Positions 21,038 to 29,237 of a stretch of 64,000 nt of DNA are shown here, in pieces. Positions within the stretch are counted from its first letter, which is position 1, and each line of letters opens with the position of its first letter. The translations under genes and the position numbers were made by a program. The notes under the pieces were generated by a model. It saw only the letters and a list, made by a program, of their open reading frames with translations. It did no database searches and had not been told where the DNA came from. Source of the stretch: Streptomyces sp. Q6 (lineage in GTDB: Bacteria; Actinomycetota; Actinomycetes; Streptomycetales; Streptomycetaceae); NCBI RefSeq assembly GCF_036967205.1, contig NZ_CP146022.1:1736001-1800000 (forward strand). Direction: 5' to 3'.

Positions 21038-21748
21038 TCATCCGGCGGCGAAGCCTTCCAGGGTCCGTCGCAGGGCCCGCTCGAAGACCGCCTCCAGGTC
21101 GATCGGCCCCGAGTCCTCCATGAACGCCGCGGCGAGCCGCGGGTACCGGCCCGACGCCACCTGCGCGCCCAGGTAGGCGATCCGCGCGGCCTGCTCCTGC
21201 TCGGCGCTCCACGGCAGGGACCGGGTGCGTTCGGCGGTGGCGATCTCGTTGGCGACGTACGTGGTCACCACACTGGTCACGGCCGCGATCAGCTCCATCT
21301 TGGTGCCGTACGGGAGTTCCAGCGGGTCCAGGCAGGCCATGCAGTGCTCCAGGTACCGCAGCGCGTTGGGGCTGAAGCCGTAGACCGGTGACATGAGGCG
21401 GGGCAGCCACGGGTGCCGGTGCATCAACGCCCGTGCCTGCCGGGCGAGTCCCAGGACGTCCGCGCGCCAGTCGCCGCTCGGGTCCCGGTAGACGTACTCG
21501 CCGCTGACGGCGTCGACCATCAGCTCGTACAGGTCCTCCTTGCGCGGGACGTAGTTGTAGAGCGACATCGTGCCCATGCCGAGCTCGGCCGCCATCTTGC
21601 GCATGGACACCGCCTCGATGCCCTCGGCGTCGGCCACGCGGACGGCCGCCGCCGCGATGTCGGCCCGGCTGTGGGCCGGCCTGGGGCCCCTCCCGGCGCG
21701 CTCGGGGCGCGCCCAGATCACTTCGGGTTCGGCCGCTCGGCCCGCCAT
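21038..21748 (-). CDS. TetR-family repressor of the adjacent ABC exporter
   Basis: 236 residues. The N-terminal HTH is IAAAAVRVADAEGIEAVSMRKMAAELGMGTMSLYNYVPRKEDLYELMVDAV. The C-terminal part resembles the TetR_C domain used by drug-binding repressors. It is transcribed divergently from the ABC transporter across a 63-bp gap holding one perfect operator-like palindrome. Autoregulation and control of the exporter are therefore likely. Confidence 0.92.
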   Translation of the reverse strand: MAGRAAEPEVIWARPERAGRGPRPAHSRADIAAAAVRVADAEGIEAVSMRKMAAELGMGTMSLYNYVPRKEDLYELMVDAVSGEYVYRDPSGDWRADVLGLARQARALMHRHPWLPRLMSPVYGFSPNALRYLEHCMACLDPLELPYGTKMELIAAVTSVVTTYVANEIATAERTRSLPWSAEQEQAARIAYLGAQVASGRYPRLAAAFMEDSGPIDLEAVFERALRRTLEGFAAG

Positions 21749-21776
21749 GGATCATCACCTCGCGCACCATCCTAGT

Positions 21777-21793
21777 TACGTACACCGTACGTA
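21777..21793. promoter_or_regulatory. TetR operator 1
   Basis: Perfect inverted repeat TACGTAC-ACC-GTACGTA between the divergent TetR and ABC genes. A second near-copy lies 43 bp downstream. Confidence 0.78.
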
Positions 21794-21811
21794 GTGCGCT
21801 ACGGTGTCGCC

Positions 21812-22780
21812 ATGACTTCTACGTACGCTGTACTTAGTGAAGGTCTGGAGAAGCGATTCGGTTCGGGTGCCAACGCCGTGCACGCGCTGCGCGGCCTCGA
21901 TCTGGCCGTACGGGAGGGCTCGGTGTGCGGCCTGCTCGGGCCGAACGGAGCGGGCAAGACGACGGCCGTACGGGTGCTGACAACGCTGCTGCGCCCGGAC
22001 GCCGGGACGGCGCGGGTGGCGGGGCACGACCTCGCGCGGGACCCCGGCGGCGTGCGCCGCCGCATCGGCGTCACCGGTCAGTACGCCTCGGTCGACGGCG
22101 ACCTCACCGGCCGCGAGAACCTGCGTCTGTTCGGGCGGCTGCTGCGGGCGCCGCGCGGCAGGGCCGAGGAACTCCTGGAGCGGTTCGGCCTGGTCGAGGC
22201 CGCCGACCGCACCGCGCGCACCTACTCCGGCGGCATGCGGCGCCGCCTCGACCTCGCCGCGAGCCTGCTCACCCGGCCCGCCGTGCTCTTCCTCGACGAG
22301 CCGACGACCGGCCTCGACCCGCACAGCAGGAACGAGATCTGGGACGCGGTGCGCGAGCTGGCCCACGAGGGCACCACGGTGCTCCTGACCACGCAGTACC
22401 TCGACGAGGCCGACCGGCTGGCCGACGAGATCGTGCTGATCGACGGCGGCCGCGCCGCCCACGCGGGCACCCCCGCCGAACTCAAGGGCCGGCTCGGCAG
22501 CTACGCGGAGGTCGTCGTCACCGAGGAGGCGGGCGAGCCGGGGCTGCACGCCGCCGCCGTCGTCCTCGACCAACTCACCGGCTCACGGCCGGTGCTGTCC
22601 CCCGAGCGGCGCACGGTCGGCGCGGTCGTCCTCGATCCGGCCGTCACGCTCCCCCGTGTCGTCCGCGAACTCGACGCGTGCGGCGTCCCGTTGATGGACG
22701 CGAGTCTGCGCCCGCCGACCCTCGACGAGGTGTTCCTGCGGCTGACCGCGGCCCGGACCACGAAGGAGGTCGCCGCGTGA
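21812..22780 (+). CDS. ABC exporter ATP-binding protein (DrrA type)
   Basis: 322 residues. Walker A GPNGAGKT, signature YSGGMRRRLDLAASLL and Walker B VLFLDEPTTGLDP are all intact, with the H-loop replaced by the Q-loop-like TTQYLDEADRLAD as in DrrA-type ATPases. The C-terminal extension (TLDEVFLRLTA) is typical of DrrA drug-resistance exporters. It overlaps the permease start by GTGA. Drug or antibiotic export is likely; the substrate is unknown. Confidence 0.95.
   Translation: MTSTYAVLSEGLEKRFGSGANAVHALRGLDLAVREGSVCGLLGPNGAGKTTAVRVLTTLLRPDAGTARVAGHDLARDPGGVRRRIGVTGQYASVDGDLTGRENLRLFGRLLRAPRGRAEELLERFGLVEAADRTARTYSGGMRRRLDLAASLLTRPAVLFLDEPTTGLDPHSRNEIWDAVRELAHEGTTVLLTTQYLDEADRLADEIVLIDGGRAAHAGTPAELKGRLGSYAEVVVTEEAGEPGLHAAAVVLDQLTGSRPVLSPERRTVGAVVLDPAVTLPRVVRELDACGVPLMDASLRPPTLDEVFLRLTAARTTKEVAA
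21820..21836. promoter_or_regulatory. TetR operator 2, inside the ABC gene start
   Basis: TACGTACGCTGTACTTA matches operator 1 in 14 of 17 positions and overlaps codons 3-9 of the ABC ATPase gene. Centre-to-centre distance is 43 bp, about four helical turns, which would place two dimers on one DNA face. Confidence 0.62.
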
Positions 22781-23553
22781 GCGCGATCCTGTACGACGGC
22801 GGCGCCGTCCTCGGCCGTCACCTCCAGCGGCTGCGGCACGCCCCGGCGATCCTGATCATGACGCAGACGATGCCGATCGTCTTCCTGCTGTTCTTCGGCT
22901 ACGTCTTCGGCGGCGCGCTCGCGATGCCGGGAGCCGAGTACCGGGCGTTCCTGGTGCCCGGGATGCTGGTGGCGACCGCGGCCAACGGCATCATGACGGG
23001 CATGTTCACCGCCGCGCAGGACGCGCACCGCGGTGTGATGGACCGCTTCCGTACGCTGCCGATGAGCCGGTCGGCGGTCCCGCTCGGGCAGGCCGTCGCC
23101 GATCTCGTGACGACGACGGTGGGCATGGTGCCGCTGGTGCTCGTCGGGCTCGCGATGGGGTGGCGGATCGAGGGCGGGGCGGCGGGGGCCGTGGCCGCGT
23201 TCGGGCTGCTGCTGCTCTTCCGGTTCACGGCGACGTGGGTCGGGATCCTGCTCGGGCTGCTGTCGCGCAGCGAGGAGGCGGCCAGTCAACTGGCGGGCGT
23301 CACCTTCATGTTGCCGCTCCTGTCGAACGCGTACATCCCGACCGACGGCATGCCCGCCGTGGCCCGCACCCTGGCCGAGTGGAACCCGATCAGCGCCGTG
23401 AGCACGGCCCTGCGCGACCTGTGCGGCAACGCGGCGGTGCCGCACGGCTCCGCCTGGCCGGTGACGCACCCGGTGGCCGGTTCGCTGACCTGGTGCGCGG
23501 TGCTGCTCGCGGTGTGTGTCCCGCTCGCCGTCCGCCGCTGCACGCGCGGCTGA
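22777..23553 (+). CDS. ABC-2 exporter permease (DrrB type)
   Basis: 258 residues with about six membrane segments (ILIMTQTMPIVFLLFFGYVFGGAL, AVADLVTTTVGMVPLVLVGLAMGW, GLLLLFRFTATWVGILLGLLS, others). It matches DrrB-type ABC-2 permeases, with the conserved FRTLPMSRSAVPLGQ and NPISAVSTALRDLCGN. The GTG start overlaps the ATPase stop, so the two form one transporter. Confidence 0.94.
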   Translation: MSAILYDGGAVLGRHLQRLRHAPAILIMTQTMPIVFLLFFGYVFGGALAMPGAEYRAFLVPGMLVATAANGIMTGMFTAAQDAHRGVMDRFRTLPMSRSAVPLGQAVADLVTTTVGMVPLVLVGLAMGWRIEGGAAGAVAAFGLLLLFRFTATWVGILLGLLSRSEEAASQLAGVTFMLPLLSNAYIPTDGMPAVARTLAEWNPISAVSTALRDLCGNAAVPHGSAWPVTHPVAGSLTWCAVLLAVCVPLAVRRCTRG

Positions 23554-23580
23554 CGGCGAGCGGGACGCCGACGGCTCGAC

Positions 23581-23610
23581 CTGCCTGGACCTGCCTGGAC
23601 CTGCCTAGAC
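23581..23610. repeat. 10-bp tandem repeat, three copies
   Basis: Three contiguous copies of CTGCCTGGAC (the third is CTGCCTAGAC). On the minus strand the base change in copy three creates the TAG stop of the M20 gene at 23605-23607. It lies between convergent genes. Confidence 0.85.
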
Positions 23611-25386
23611 CTGCGGGGACAGCTCCGGGCCCAGGGACGAGAACTTCTCCTGGGAGACGACCCTCTTCGGTGGCCAGGTGATGTTGCTCGGCGGCCACTT
23701 CTGGCCGGTCTTCTTCAGGAACCAGGCCGGCGGCTCGTACATCGGCGGCTCATAGCCGTCCGGCAGGGCCGTCTTCCACCGCACGCCCTTCGTGCGCTCC
23801 TTGAACTCGTCCTTGACCGCCTTCAGGCGAGCGGGCTGCGTGATCAGGTCGACCGCCGTCGCCGCCAGGTACTTCGCGGCGGCCACGACCGCCGCCTGGC
23901 CGGGTGCGGCCGCCGCGCAGGAGGCGGTGGACCAGGTGTGCATCTTGGTGCCGATCGGGGCGAGCGCCGCGCCCATCGACACGGTCGGCACGTTCCAGCT
24001 GATGTCGGCGACATCGGTCGAACCGCCGCCCAGGAAGGCCGGGTTGGGCGGGGTGAGGTCGGCGACCTTGGCGTGCATGCCCTGCTGCGGCAGGCCGAGC
24101 GACTCCTGGAGCTGCTTCGCCAGGGTGTGCGCCTCGTCACTGAACCGCGGCGGGCCGATCTGCCGCATGTTCTCGTGGAGCAGCTCCGCGAAGGACTTGG
24201 AGGGCAGCTGGTTCCAGCAGGCGGAGGTGATCCGGTGCTGCACCTTGGTCTGCGAGGCCTTGGCGGCGGCCTCGGAGACGGCGATCACCTTGTCGAGCAG
24301 GACCTGGACGCGGGCCGGGCTGCCTTCGCGTACGTAGTAACTGATCTCCGCGATCTCCGGAGTGACATTCGGTATGTCGCCGCCGTTGTTGATGACCCAG
24401 TGCAGGCGGCCGGACGGCGCGAGGTTCTCCTCGCGCAGGAACTCCGACATGGTCGCCATCATCACGGCGGCGTCGAGCGCCGACTTGTTGCCGAGCGGGG
24501 TGCCGCCGTGGCCCGCGACGCCGAGGAAGGTGAAGGTCACGGCGGTCATGGCCGTGGTCGTGCCCCAGCCGGTGGCGTTGGCCGTGGAGGGGTGCCAGTC
24601 GAGGAAGGCGTCCAGGCCCTCGTACACGCCCTTGCTGACCGCGTACGTCTTGCCGATCAGGGTCTCCTCGGCGGTCGAGCCGAAGAACTTCACGGTGACG
24701 GGGAGCTTGTGCTTCTTGGCTGCCTGGGCGACGGCGGCGGCCGCTGCCGCCGCGGCGGTGCCGAGTGCGCTGTGACCGCAGCCGTGGCCCGGCCCGTAGC
24801 TCGGGGCGAACGGGTCGTGGACGTACTCGCGCGGATCGTGGTGTCCGACGCCCTTGCTCTGCGACAGGCCGGGCAGGGCGTCGTACTCGCCGCTGAAGCC
24901 GAGGACCGGGCCGCCCTTGCCGTACGTGAAGGTCGCGGTGAACGCGGTCGGGAAGCCGGCCGTGCCGAACTGGACGTCGAATCCGGCCCGTTCGAGGAAG
25001 CCGGCCTCGGCGAGCGAGGAGTTCCACTCGCGCAGGGACAGTTCGGCGTGCTCCCAGATCTCGGCGTTCAGGCCGGTGATCCGGGAGGCGTTGGAGCCGA
25101 TCCAGTCGAGGGCCGAGGACTTGGCGGGGCTGTCCTCCGCGAGGCCCTCGGGGGCTCGGTAGGCGGCGGGGTCGGTGTCCACGGCGTCGTCGGCCGCGGC
25201 CATCGCCGGGTCGGCCTCCGCCGTCATGGCGGCCGCGGTCACGCCGGCCGCGCCGAGCAGTTGCATGATCCGGCGTCTGCTGAGCCGGGGGCCCGAGGCG
25301 ATCAGGGCTTCGTTGTGCTCGTGCTGGTCGTGCAGGTCACACACGCGCACCTCCGGGGGTGAGGTTGGTGTAGCTGTATCGGCCAT
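23605..25386 (-). CDS. Tat-exported M20-family amidohydrolase (AbgB-like)
   Basis: 593 residues. ATG 25386 has GGGAGGTG upstream; an upstream in-frame extension is not supported. After about 45 residues comes a twin-arginine motif SRRRIMQLLGAAGVTAAA, so export through Tat is likely. The core matches M20 peptidases of the aminobenzoyl-glutamate utilisation type: GFSGEYDALPG, GPGHGCGHSALG and TAEETLIGK supply the expected metal-site region. A dimerisation segment and C-terminal extension follow. The substrate (peptide or acyl-amino acid) is not predictable. Confidence 0.9.
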   Translation of the reverse strand: MADTATPTSPPEVRVCDLHDQHEHNEALIASGPRLSRRRIMQLLGAAGVTAAAMTAEADPAMAAADDAVDTDPAAYRAPEGLAEDSPAKSSALDWIGSNASRITGLNAEIWEHAELSLREWNSSLAEAGFLERAGFDVQFGTAGFPTAFTATFTYGKGGPVLGFSGEYDALPGLSQSKGVGHHDPREYVHDPFAPSYGPGHGCGHSALGTAAAAAAAAVAQAAKKHKLPVTVKFFGSTAEETLIGKTYAVSKGVYEGLDAFLDWHPSTANATGWGTTTAMTAVTFTFLGVAGHGGTPLGNKSALDAAVMMATMSEFLREENLAPSGRLHWVINNGGDIPNVTPEIAEISYYVREGSPARVQVLLDKVIAVSEAAAKASQTKVQHRITSACWNQLPSKSFAELLHENMRQIGPPRFSDEAHTLAKQLQESLGLPQQGMHAKVADLTPPNPAFLGGGSTDVADISWNVPTVSMGAALAPIGTKMHTWSTASCAAAAPGQAAVVAAAKYLAATAVDLITQPARLKAVKDEFKERTKGVRWKTALPDGYEPPMYEPPAWFLKKTGQKWPPSNITWPPKRVVSQEKFSSLGPELSPQV

Positions 25387-25521
25387 AGGGGCACCTCCCG
25401 CCCGAGCCTGGCGAAGCCTGGTTCGAGGGTGGGGGAGATCAATTGCACAGTGGCCCCTGAAGGTTGCTCCGTCAACATCCGTGCATGACAAGGCTGTTAC
25501 GGGCGCGGGCGCGGGCGCGGT

Positions 25522-25546
25522 GTGCGGGCATGACAAAGGCCCGCAC
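25522..25546 (-). terminator. hairpin in the gap after the small gene
   Basis: GTGCGGGC and GCCCGCAC form 8-bp arms around a 9-base loop, about 125 bp downstream of the small gene's stop on the minus strand and upstream of the M20 gene. The rest of 25387-25670 contains a GCGGGC triple repeat (25500-25518) and M20 promoter DNA but no gene. Confidence 0.5.
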
Positions 25547-25670
25547 CCGACTCTCCTGCCGTGACGTCCGCCGCATGCCGTGGGGATGACGGTCGCGGAA
25601 ATGCGCAGCGGTACGCCGGACGGCGCGGAGATCGGATACGGGCCTCGGCCCTGCTGGACGGGCGGCCGGG

Positions 25671-25940
25671 TTAGTGGCCGCCGAACAACGAGCGGCGCAG
25701 GCGCCGCAGTGGTGCGAAGAGCGAGACCCGTCGCATCCGTGCACGGCTTCCGCCGCGCTCGTGCGCGGTGTCACGCGCGGTGAGCTCACGCATCAGCGTC
25801 GTCGCCTCGGCCACCTCGCGCTGCGGGACGGCAGGACCGCCGAGCACCGAGAGATGGCGGTCGAGGCGCGAGCTTGTCGCGCTGCTCCCGCAGGTGATCG
25901 CAGGCACTCGAGGCCTGCTGCGCACTGTTATCTGTTCCAT
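25671..25940 (-). CDS. small hypothetical protein, basic C-terminus
   Basis: 89 residues beginning MEQITVRSRPRVPAITCGSSATSSRLDRHLSVLGGPAVPQREVAEATTLMRELTARDTAHERG and ending in an Arg-rich tail (LFAPLRRLRRSLFGGH). ATG 25940 has GGGGAGTGAC just upstream. It has good codon bias for a small gene, lacks a signal or membrane segment, and I recognise it only as a conserved streptomycete type without a known role. Confidence 0.65.
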   Translation of the reverse strand: MEQITVRSRPRVPAITCGSSATSSRLDRHLSVLGGPAVPQREVAEATTLMRELTARDTAHERGGSRARMRRVSLFAPLRRLRRSLFGGH

Positions 25941-26066
25941 GTCACTCCCCACCCATACGAGGGCACCCGGCCCGGGCAGGTTAACCCTATCGCCCCCGCG
26001 TGACACTCGTGTATCCCGGTCACAGGATTCACCTCCCTCATAAGGAGGTTGACGCCGTCTCGACGG

Positions 26067-26825
26067 TTACTCTCCGAATCCGACTGATTCCAGGGCGAGT
26101 TGGACAACTGGGGCAGTTGTGGGCCGCTTCGAGCCGCCGTCAGGTTCGGTCGTCACAGCGAGTGAAGAAACGTGGGACGTCAAGCCGGAGGCCAGGATCG
26201 GCGTGTCGGGCCCCCCATCGGGCAGCACGCCGAGCGAGCGCGGCGGCCTCGCCTCGGAGATCACCCAGAGTTGATGGTCGCTTCCGCGCGGCGGGGCGGA
26301 AAGATCCTTGACGGTGATCACGGCGCTGCGCAGCGTGGGCGAGGCGACGACGGACATGCCCTCGTCATGCGTCACGCGCGCGTCCGGGGCGGCGAGAACG
26401 TGGGCGATCTCACGTGCCTCGGACTTCTGTGCGGCCAGCCGGTCCTGAGTGCGGGTCAGCTCCACGCCGAGCAGGGCGGCGGCGACGAGCGCGAGCACGG
26501 CGGCGCCCGCGGCGAGCGGCACGAGCAGGGGGCGGCGGCGCGCGGGCGCGGGCCGCGGCGGTTCGCGGAGCGGCGCGTTCGGCTCCTGTTCCAGCGTGCG
26601 GACGGCGCTCAGAACGCGCTCGCGCAGGCCGGGCGGCGCGGGCACCGAGGCCGCGCGGGCGAGCCGCAGGGTGTCGACGGAGTGGGCGCGGACCTCGGCG
26701 GCACAGCGTTCGCAGCGGGCCAAGTGCCGTTCGAATCGTGCGTGTTCGCGCGGCCCGAGGGCGTCGAGGGCGTACGCGACCGCGAGCGAGTGGACGGTGC
26801 CCGCCGACCACGGGAAGCGGCTCAC
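26067..26825 (-). CDS. rskA: RskA-type anti-sigma factor
   Basis: 252 residues. The N-terminal zinc-finger anti-sigma motif [12 protein letters not shown] (H-x3-C-x2-C) is present, then one membrane segment ([24 protein letters not shown], about 98-122), and an extracytoplasmic RskA C-terminal domain ([23 protein letters not shown]). Its start overlaps the sigK stop (ATGA). From family knowledge it holds SigK at the membrane until regulated proteolysis. Confidence 0.93.
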   Translation of the reverse strand: MSRFPWSAGTVHSLAVAYALDALGPREHARFERHLARCERCAAEVRAHSVDTLRLARAASVPAPPGLRERVLSAVRTLEQEPNAPLREPPRPAPARRRPLLVPLAAGAAVLALVAAALLGVELTRTQDRLAAQKSEAREIAHVLAAPDARVTHDEGMSVVASPTLRSAVITVKDLSAPPRGSDHQLWVISEARPPRSLGVLPDGGPDTPILASGLTSHVSSLAVTTEPDGGSKRPTTAPVVQLALESVGFGE

Positions 26826-27378
26826 GCGGAGGCCCCGTCCAGACAGGACCGCAGCCGCAGCAGGCCGTCGCGCATCCGGGTCTTGACGGTGCCGAGCGGC
26901 ACGGACAGGCGGCGGGCGACCTCGCGGTAGGTGTAGCCGTCGTAGTAGGCGAGGGTGACGGCCTGGCGCTGGAGGTCGGTGAGGCGGCCCAGGCAGCGGC
27001 GCACCCAGTCCCGTTCGAGCCCGCTCTCGACCTCCTCGGCGACCTGGTCGAAGGCCGGCGGGTCGGCCCGCCGGGCGGCGCGCTGTTCCCGCTCCCCGCG
27101 GCCCGCACGCTGCGCACCCGGTCGACGGCCCTGCGGTGGGCGAGCGTGAGGACCCAGGAGAGGGCGCCGCCGCGGGCCGGGTCGTAGCGAGCCGCGGTGC
27201 GCCACAGTTCGAGAAGCACCTCCTGGGTCACCTCCTCGGACTGCGCGGGGTCCCGCAGCACGCGGCGCACCAGCCCGTACACCGGGCCCGACACCTGCCC
27301 GTACAGCTCCTCGAAGGCCCGCTGGTCACCGCGCCCCACCCGGGTGAGCAGTACGTCGGCGCTGTCCACGACTTCCAT
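26822..27378 (-). CDS. sigK: ECF sigma factor SigK (one frameshift)
   Basis: About 186 residues when repaired. Region 2 reads [71 protein letters not shown] and region 4 [45 protein letters not shown]. The frame breaks at the CCCC (plus strand) 27094-27097; one extra base gives [19 protein letters not shown], the normal SigK linker. ATG 27378 has GGGAGA close upstream, preferred over the ATG at 27405. It is preceded by a sequence matching the SigK promoter consensus, so autoregulation is likely. It is paired with RskA. Confidence 0.9.
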
Positions 27379-27421
27379 CCGGTCTCCCGTTCTCGGCCCG
27401 CTCATTGTGCTGCGGGAGGTC

Positions 27422-27449
27422 ATTCGGAGACAGGGGTGCGCGCGGATGG
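27422..27449 (-). promoter_or_regulatory. probable SigK-dependent promoter of sigK
   Basis: On the minus strand it reads CCATCC, 16 bases, CCGAAT, which fits the mycobacterial SigK consensus CCATCC-N16/17-CCGAAT. It lies about 44 bp upstream of the chosen sigK start, a normal distance for transcription start plus leader. Confidence 0.72.
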
Positions 27450-27479
27450 GTCGCGCGCGGATGTCCCGGAATCCCGGAC

Positions 27480-27506
27480 CAATCCGCCGGGCCCCGTGCC
27501 CCGAAA
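27480..27506 (+). promoter_or_regulatory. possible SigK-type promoter of the DUF4331 operon
   Basis: CAATCC, 15 bases, CCGAAA: one mismatch in each box to the SigK consensus and a spacer one base short. It lies about 55 bp before the DUF4331 ATG. Weaker than the minus-strand match. Confidence 0.4.
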
Positions 27507-27561
27507 GCAGGGGCAAGAGGCTCGCGCGGTGCGGGCACCGACGGACAGAGGGACGGACGCG

Positions 27562-29115
27562 ATGACAGCAACTGCCAGGAACCGCCGGGGAGTTCGCTCC
27601 CTGGCCGCGCTCATCAGTGGCGCGCTGGCCGCAGGGGGGCTCGCAGCCGCCGGAGCGACCGCGCTGCAACCCGGGCAGGCCCGGGCCTCCAGCCACCGGG
27701 AGGCGCCGCTCATCTCGGGGGATCCGCAGCACGACAACACGGACGTGTACGCGTTCGTCAGCCCCGACAAGCCGGACACGACGACGATCGTCGCGAACTG
27801 GATCCCGTTCGAGGAGCCGGCGGGCGGGCCGAACTTCTTCCCGTTCGCCGAGGACTCGCAGCACGACGTGCACATCGACAGCGACGGCGACGGGCAGGGC
27901 GACCTGCTGTACCGCTGGACCTTCGACACGCACACCAAGAACGGCGACACGTTCCTCTACAACACGGGCCCGGTGAGCAGCCTCGACGACCCGGACCTGA
28001 ACGTGACGCAGACCTACGACATCGACCTGCTGAAGCTGGACCACCAGAAGGTGGTGTCCACCACGAAGATCGCGCACCAGGTTCCGGTCGCGCCGTCGAA
28101 CGTGGGCAAGGCGTCGATGCCCGACTACAAGAAGCTGCGCGACCAGGCGATACATCCCCTGGCGGGCGGGGGGACGGCGTTCGCCGGTCAGGCCGACGAT
28201 CCGTTCTTCCTCGATCTGCGCGTCTTCGACCTGCTCTACGGCGGCGATCTGTCGGAGGTCGGCCGGGACACGCTGGCCGGTTACAACGTGAACACCCTGG
28301 CGCTCCAGGTGCCGACGTCGACGATCCGGCAGTCGGCGGAGCAGCCGATCGTCGGCATCTGGTCCACGACCCAGCGCAAGAACGCCAAGGGCGGCTGGAC
28401 ACAGGTATCGCGGCTGGGTTCACCGCTGGTCAACGAGGTGGTGGTGCCGCGGAAGGACAAGGACAGGTTCAACGCCTCGCACCCGTGGAACGACGCGGAC
28501 TTCCTGCCGTACGTCACCGAGCCGGAGCTGCCGAAGCTCCTGGAGGCGATCTACAAACTGCCCGCGCCGAAGGAGCCCCGGGGCGACCTGGTGTCGGTGT
28601 TCCTGACCGGTGTGAAGGGTCTGACGAAGCCGCCGAACGTACGGCCCGCGGAGATGCTGCGTCTCAACACGTCGGTCAAGCCGACGAGTTCACCGAAGCG
28701 GCTGGGTGTCCTCGACGGGGACAACGCCGGGTTCCCCAACGGGCGCCGGCTCACGGACGACGTCGTCGACATCGAGTTGCAGGCCGTCGAGGGTGAACTC
28801 CTGGGCAACAAGAACGACCTGGGTGACGCGGTGAACGCGAACGACCAGAAGTTCGGCGACACCTTCCCGTACGTGGCGCTGCCCACGGCGGGCTCGCGCG
28901 GCCCGCTCGCCAAGAAGCAGGGCGGCGGCGACAGCGCGGCGCGGAGCGCGCTCAACGGAGGTGCGCTGAGCGGCAGTTCGGACGCGACCGGGTCCGGTGA
29001 CGCGACCGACACGGTGCTGGTCGCGTCGGCATCGGCCGGTTTCGCCGGAGTGCTGCTCGTCGGGCTCGGCCTGGCGTGGTGGCGGTCGCGCGGCCGGCGC
29101 CGTGGGGTCCTGTGA
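27562..29115 (+). CDS. DUF4331 secreted, membrane-anchored protein
   Basis: 517 residues. The signal peptide is about residues 1-40 (RSLAALISGALAAGGLAAAGATAL...ARA), then SSHREAPLISGDPQHDNTDVYAFVSPD, the hallmark start of DUF4331 proteins. The domain runs to about 450, and a C-terminal hydrophobic stretch followed by Arg-rich residues (ASAGFAGVLLVGLGLAWWRSRGRRR) anchors it in the membrane. Function is unknown for the family. It is the first gene after the divergent sigK, so it is probably in the SigK regulon with the TPR and Ni/Co-type genes. Confidence 0.9.
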   Translation: MTATARNRRGVRSLAALISGALAAGGLAAAGATALQPGQARASSHREAPLISGDPQHDNTDVYAFVSPDKPDTTTIVANWIPFEEPAGGPNFFPFAEDSQHDVHIDSDGDGQGDLLYRWTFDTHTKNGDTFLYNTGPVSSLDDPDLNVTQTYDIDLLKLDHQKVVSTTKIAHQVPVAPSNVGKASMPDYKKLRDQAIHPLAGGGTAFAGQADDPFFLDLRVFDLLYGGDLSEVGRDTLAGYNVNTLALQVPTSTIRQSAEQPIVGIWSTTQRKNAKGGWTQVSRLGSPLVNEVVVPRKDKDRFNASHPWNDADFLPYVTEPELPKLLEAIYKLPAPKEPRGDLVSVFLTGVKGLTKPPNVRPAEMLRLNTSVKPTSSPKRLGVLDGDNAGFPNGRRLTDDVVDIELQAVEGELLGNKNDLGDAVNANDQKFGDTFPYVALPTAGSRGPLAKKQGGGDSAARSALNGGALSGSSDATGSGDATDTVLVASASAGFAGVLLVGLGLAWWRSRGRRRGVL

Positions 29116-29149
29116 CCCGTCGCGGGGTCGGCTGACCCCTCCCTCGGAC

Positions 29150-29185
29150 GGCGCGGTCCGCTTGAGGTCCCCGGCGGACCGCGCC
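29150..29185 (+). terminator. hairpin after the DUF4331 gene
   Basis: GGCGCGGTCCGC and GCGGACCGCGCC form perfect 12-bp arms around a 12-base loop, 34 bp after the stop and 52 bp before the TPR gene. It could be a terminator or partial attenuator within the operon. Confidence 0.65.
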
Positions 29186-29237
29186 TTCACCCTCCCCGTT
29201 CCGCGCACCACGTTCCGCTCACAGAAAGGCACCGCTC

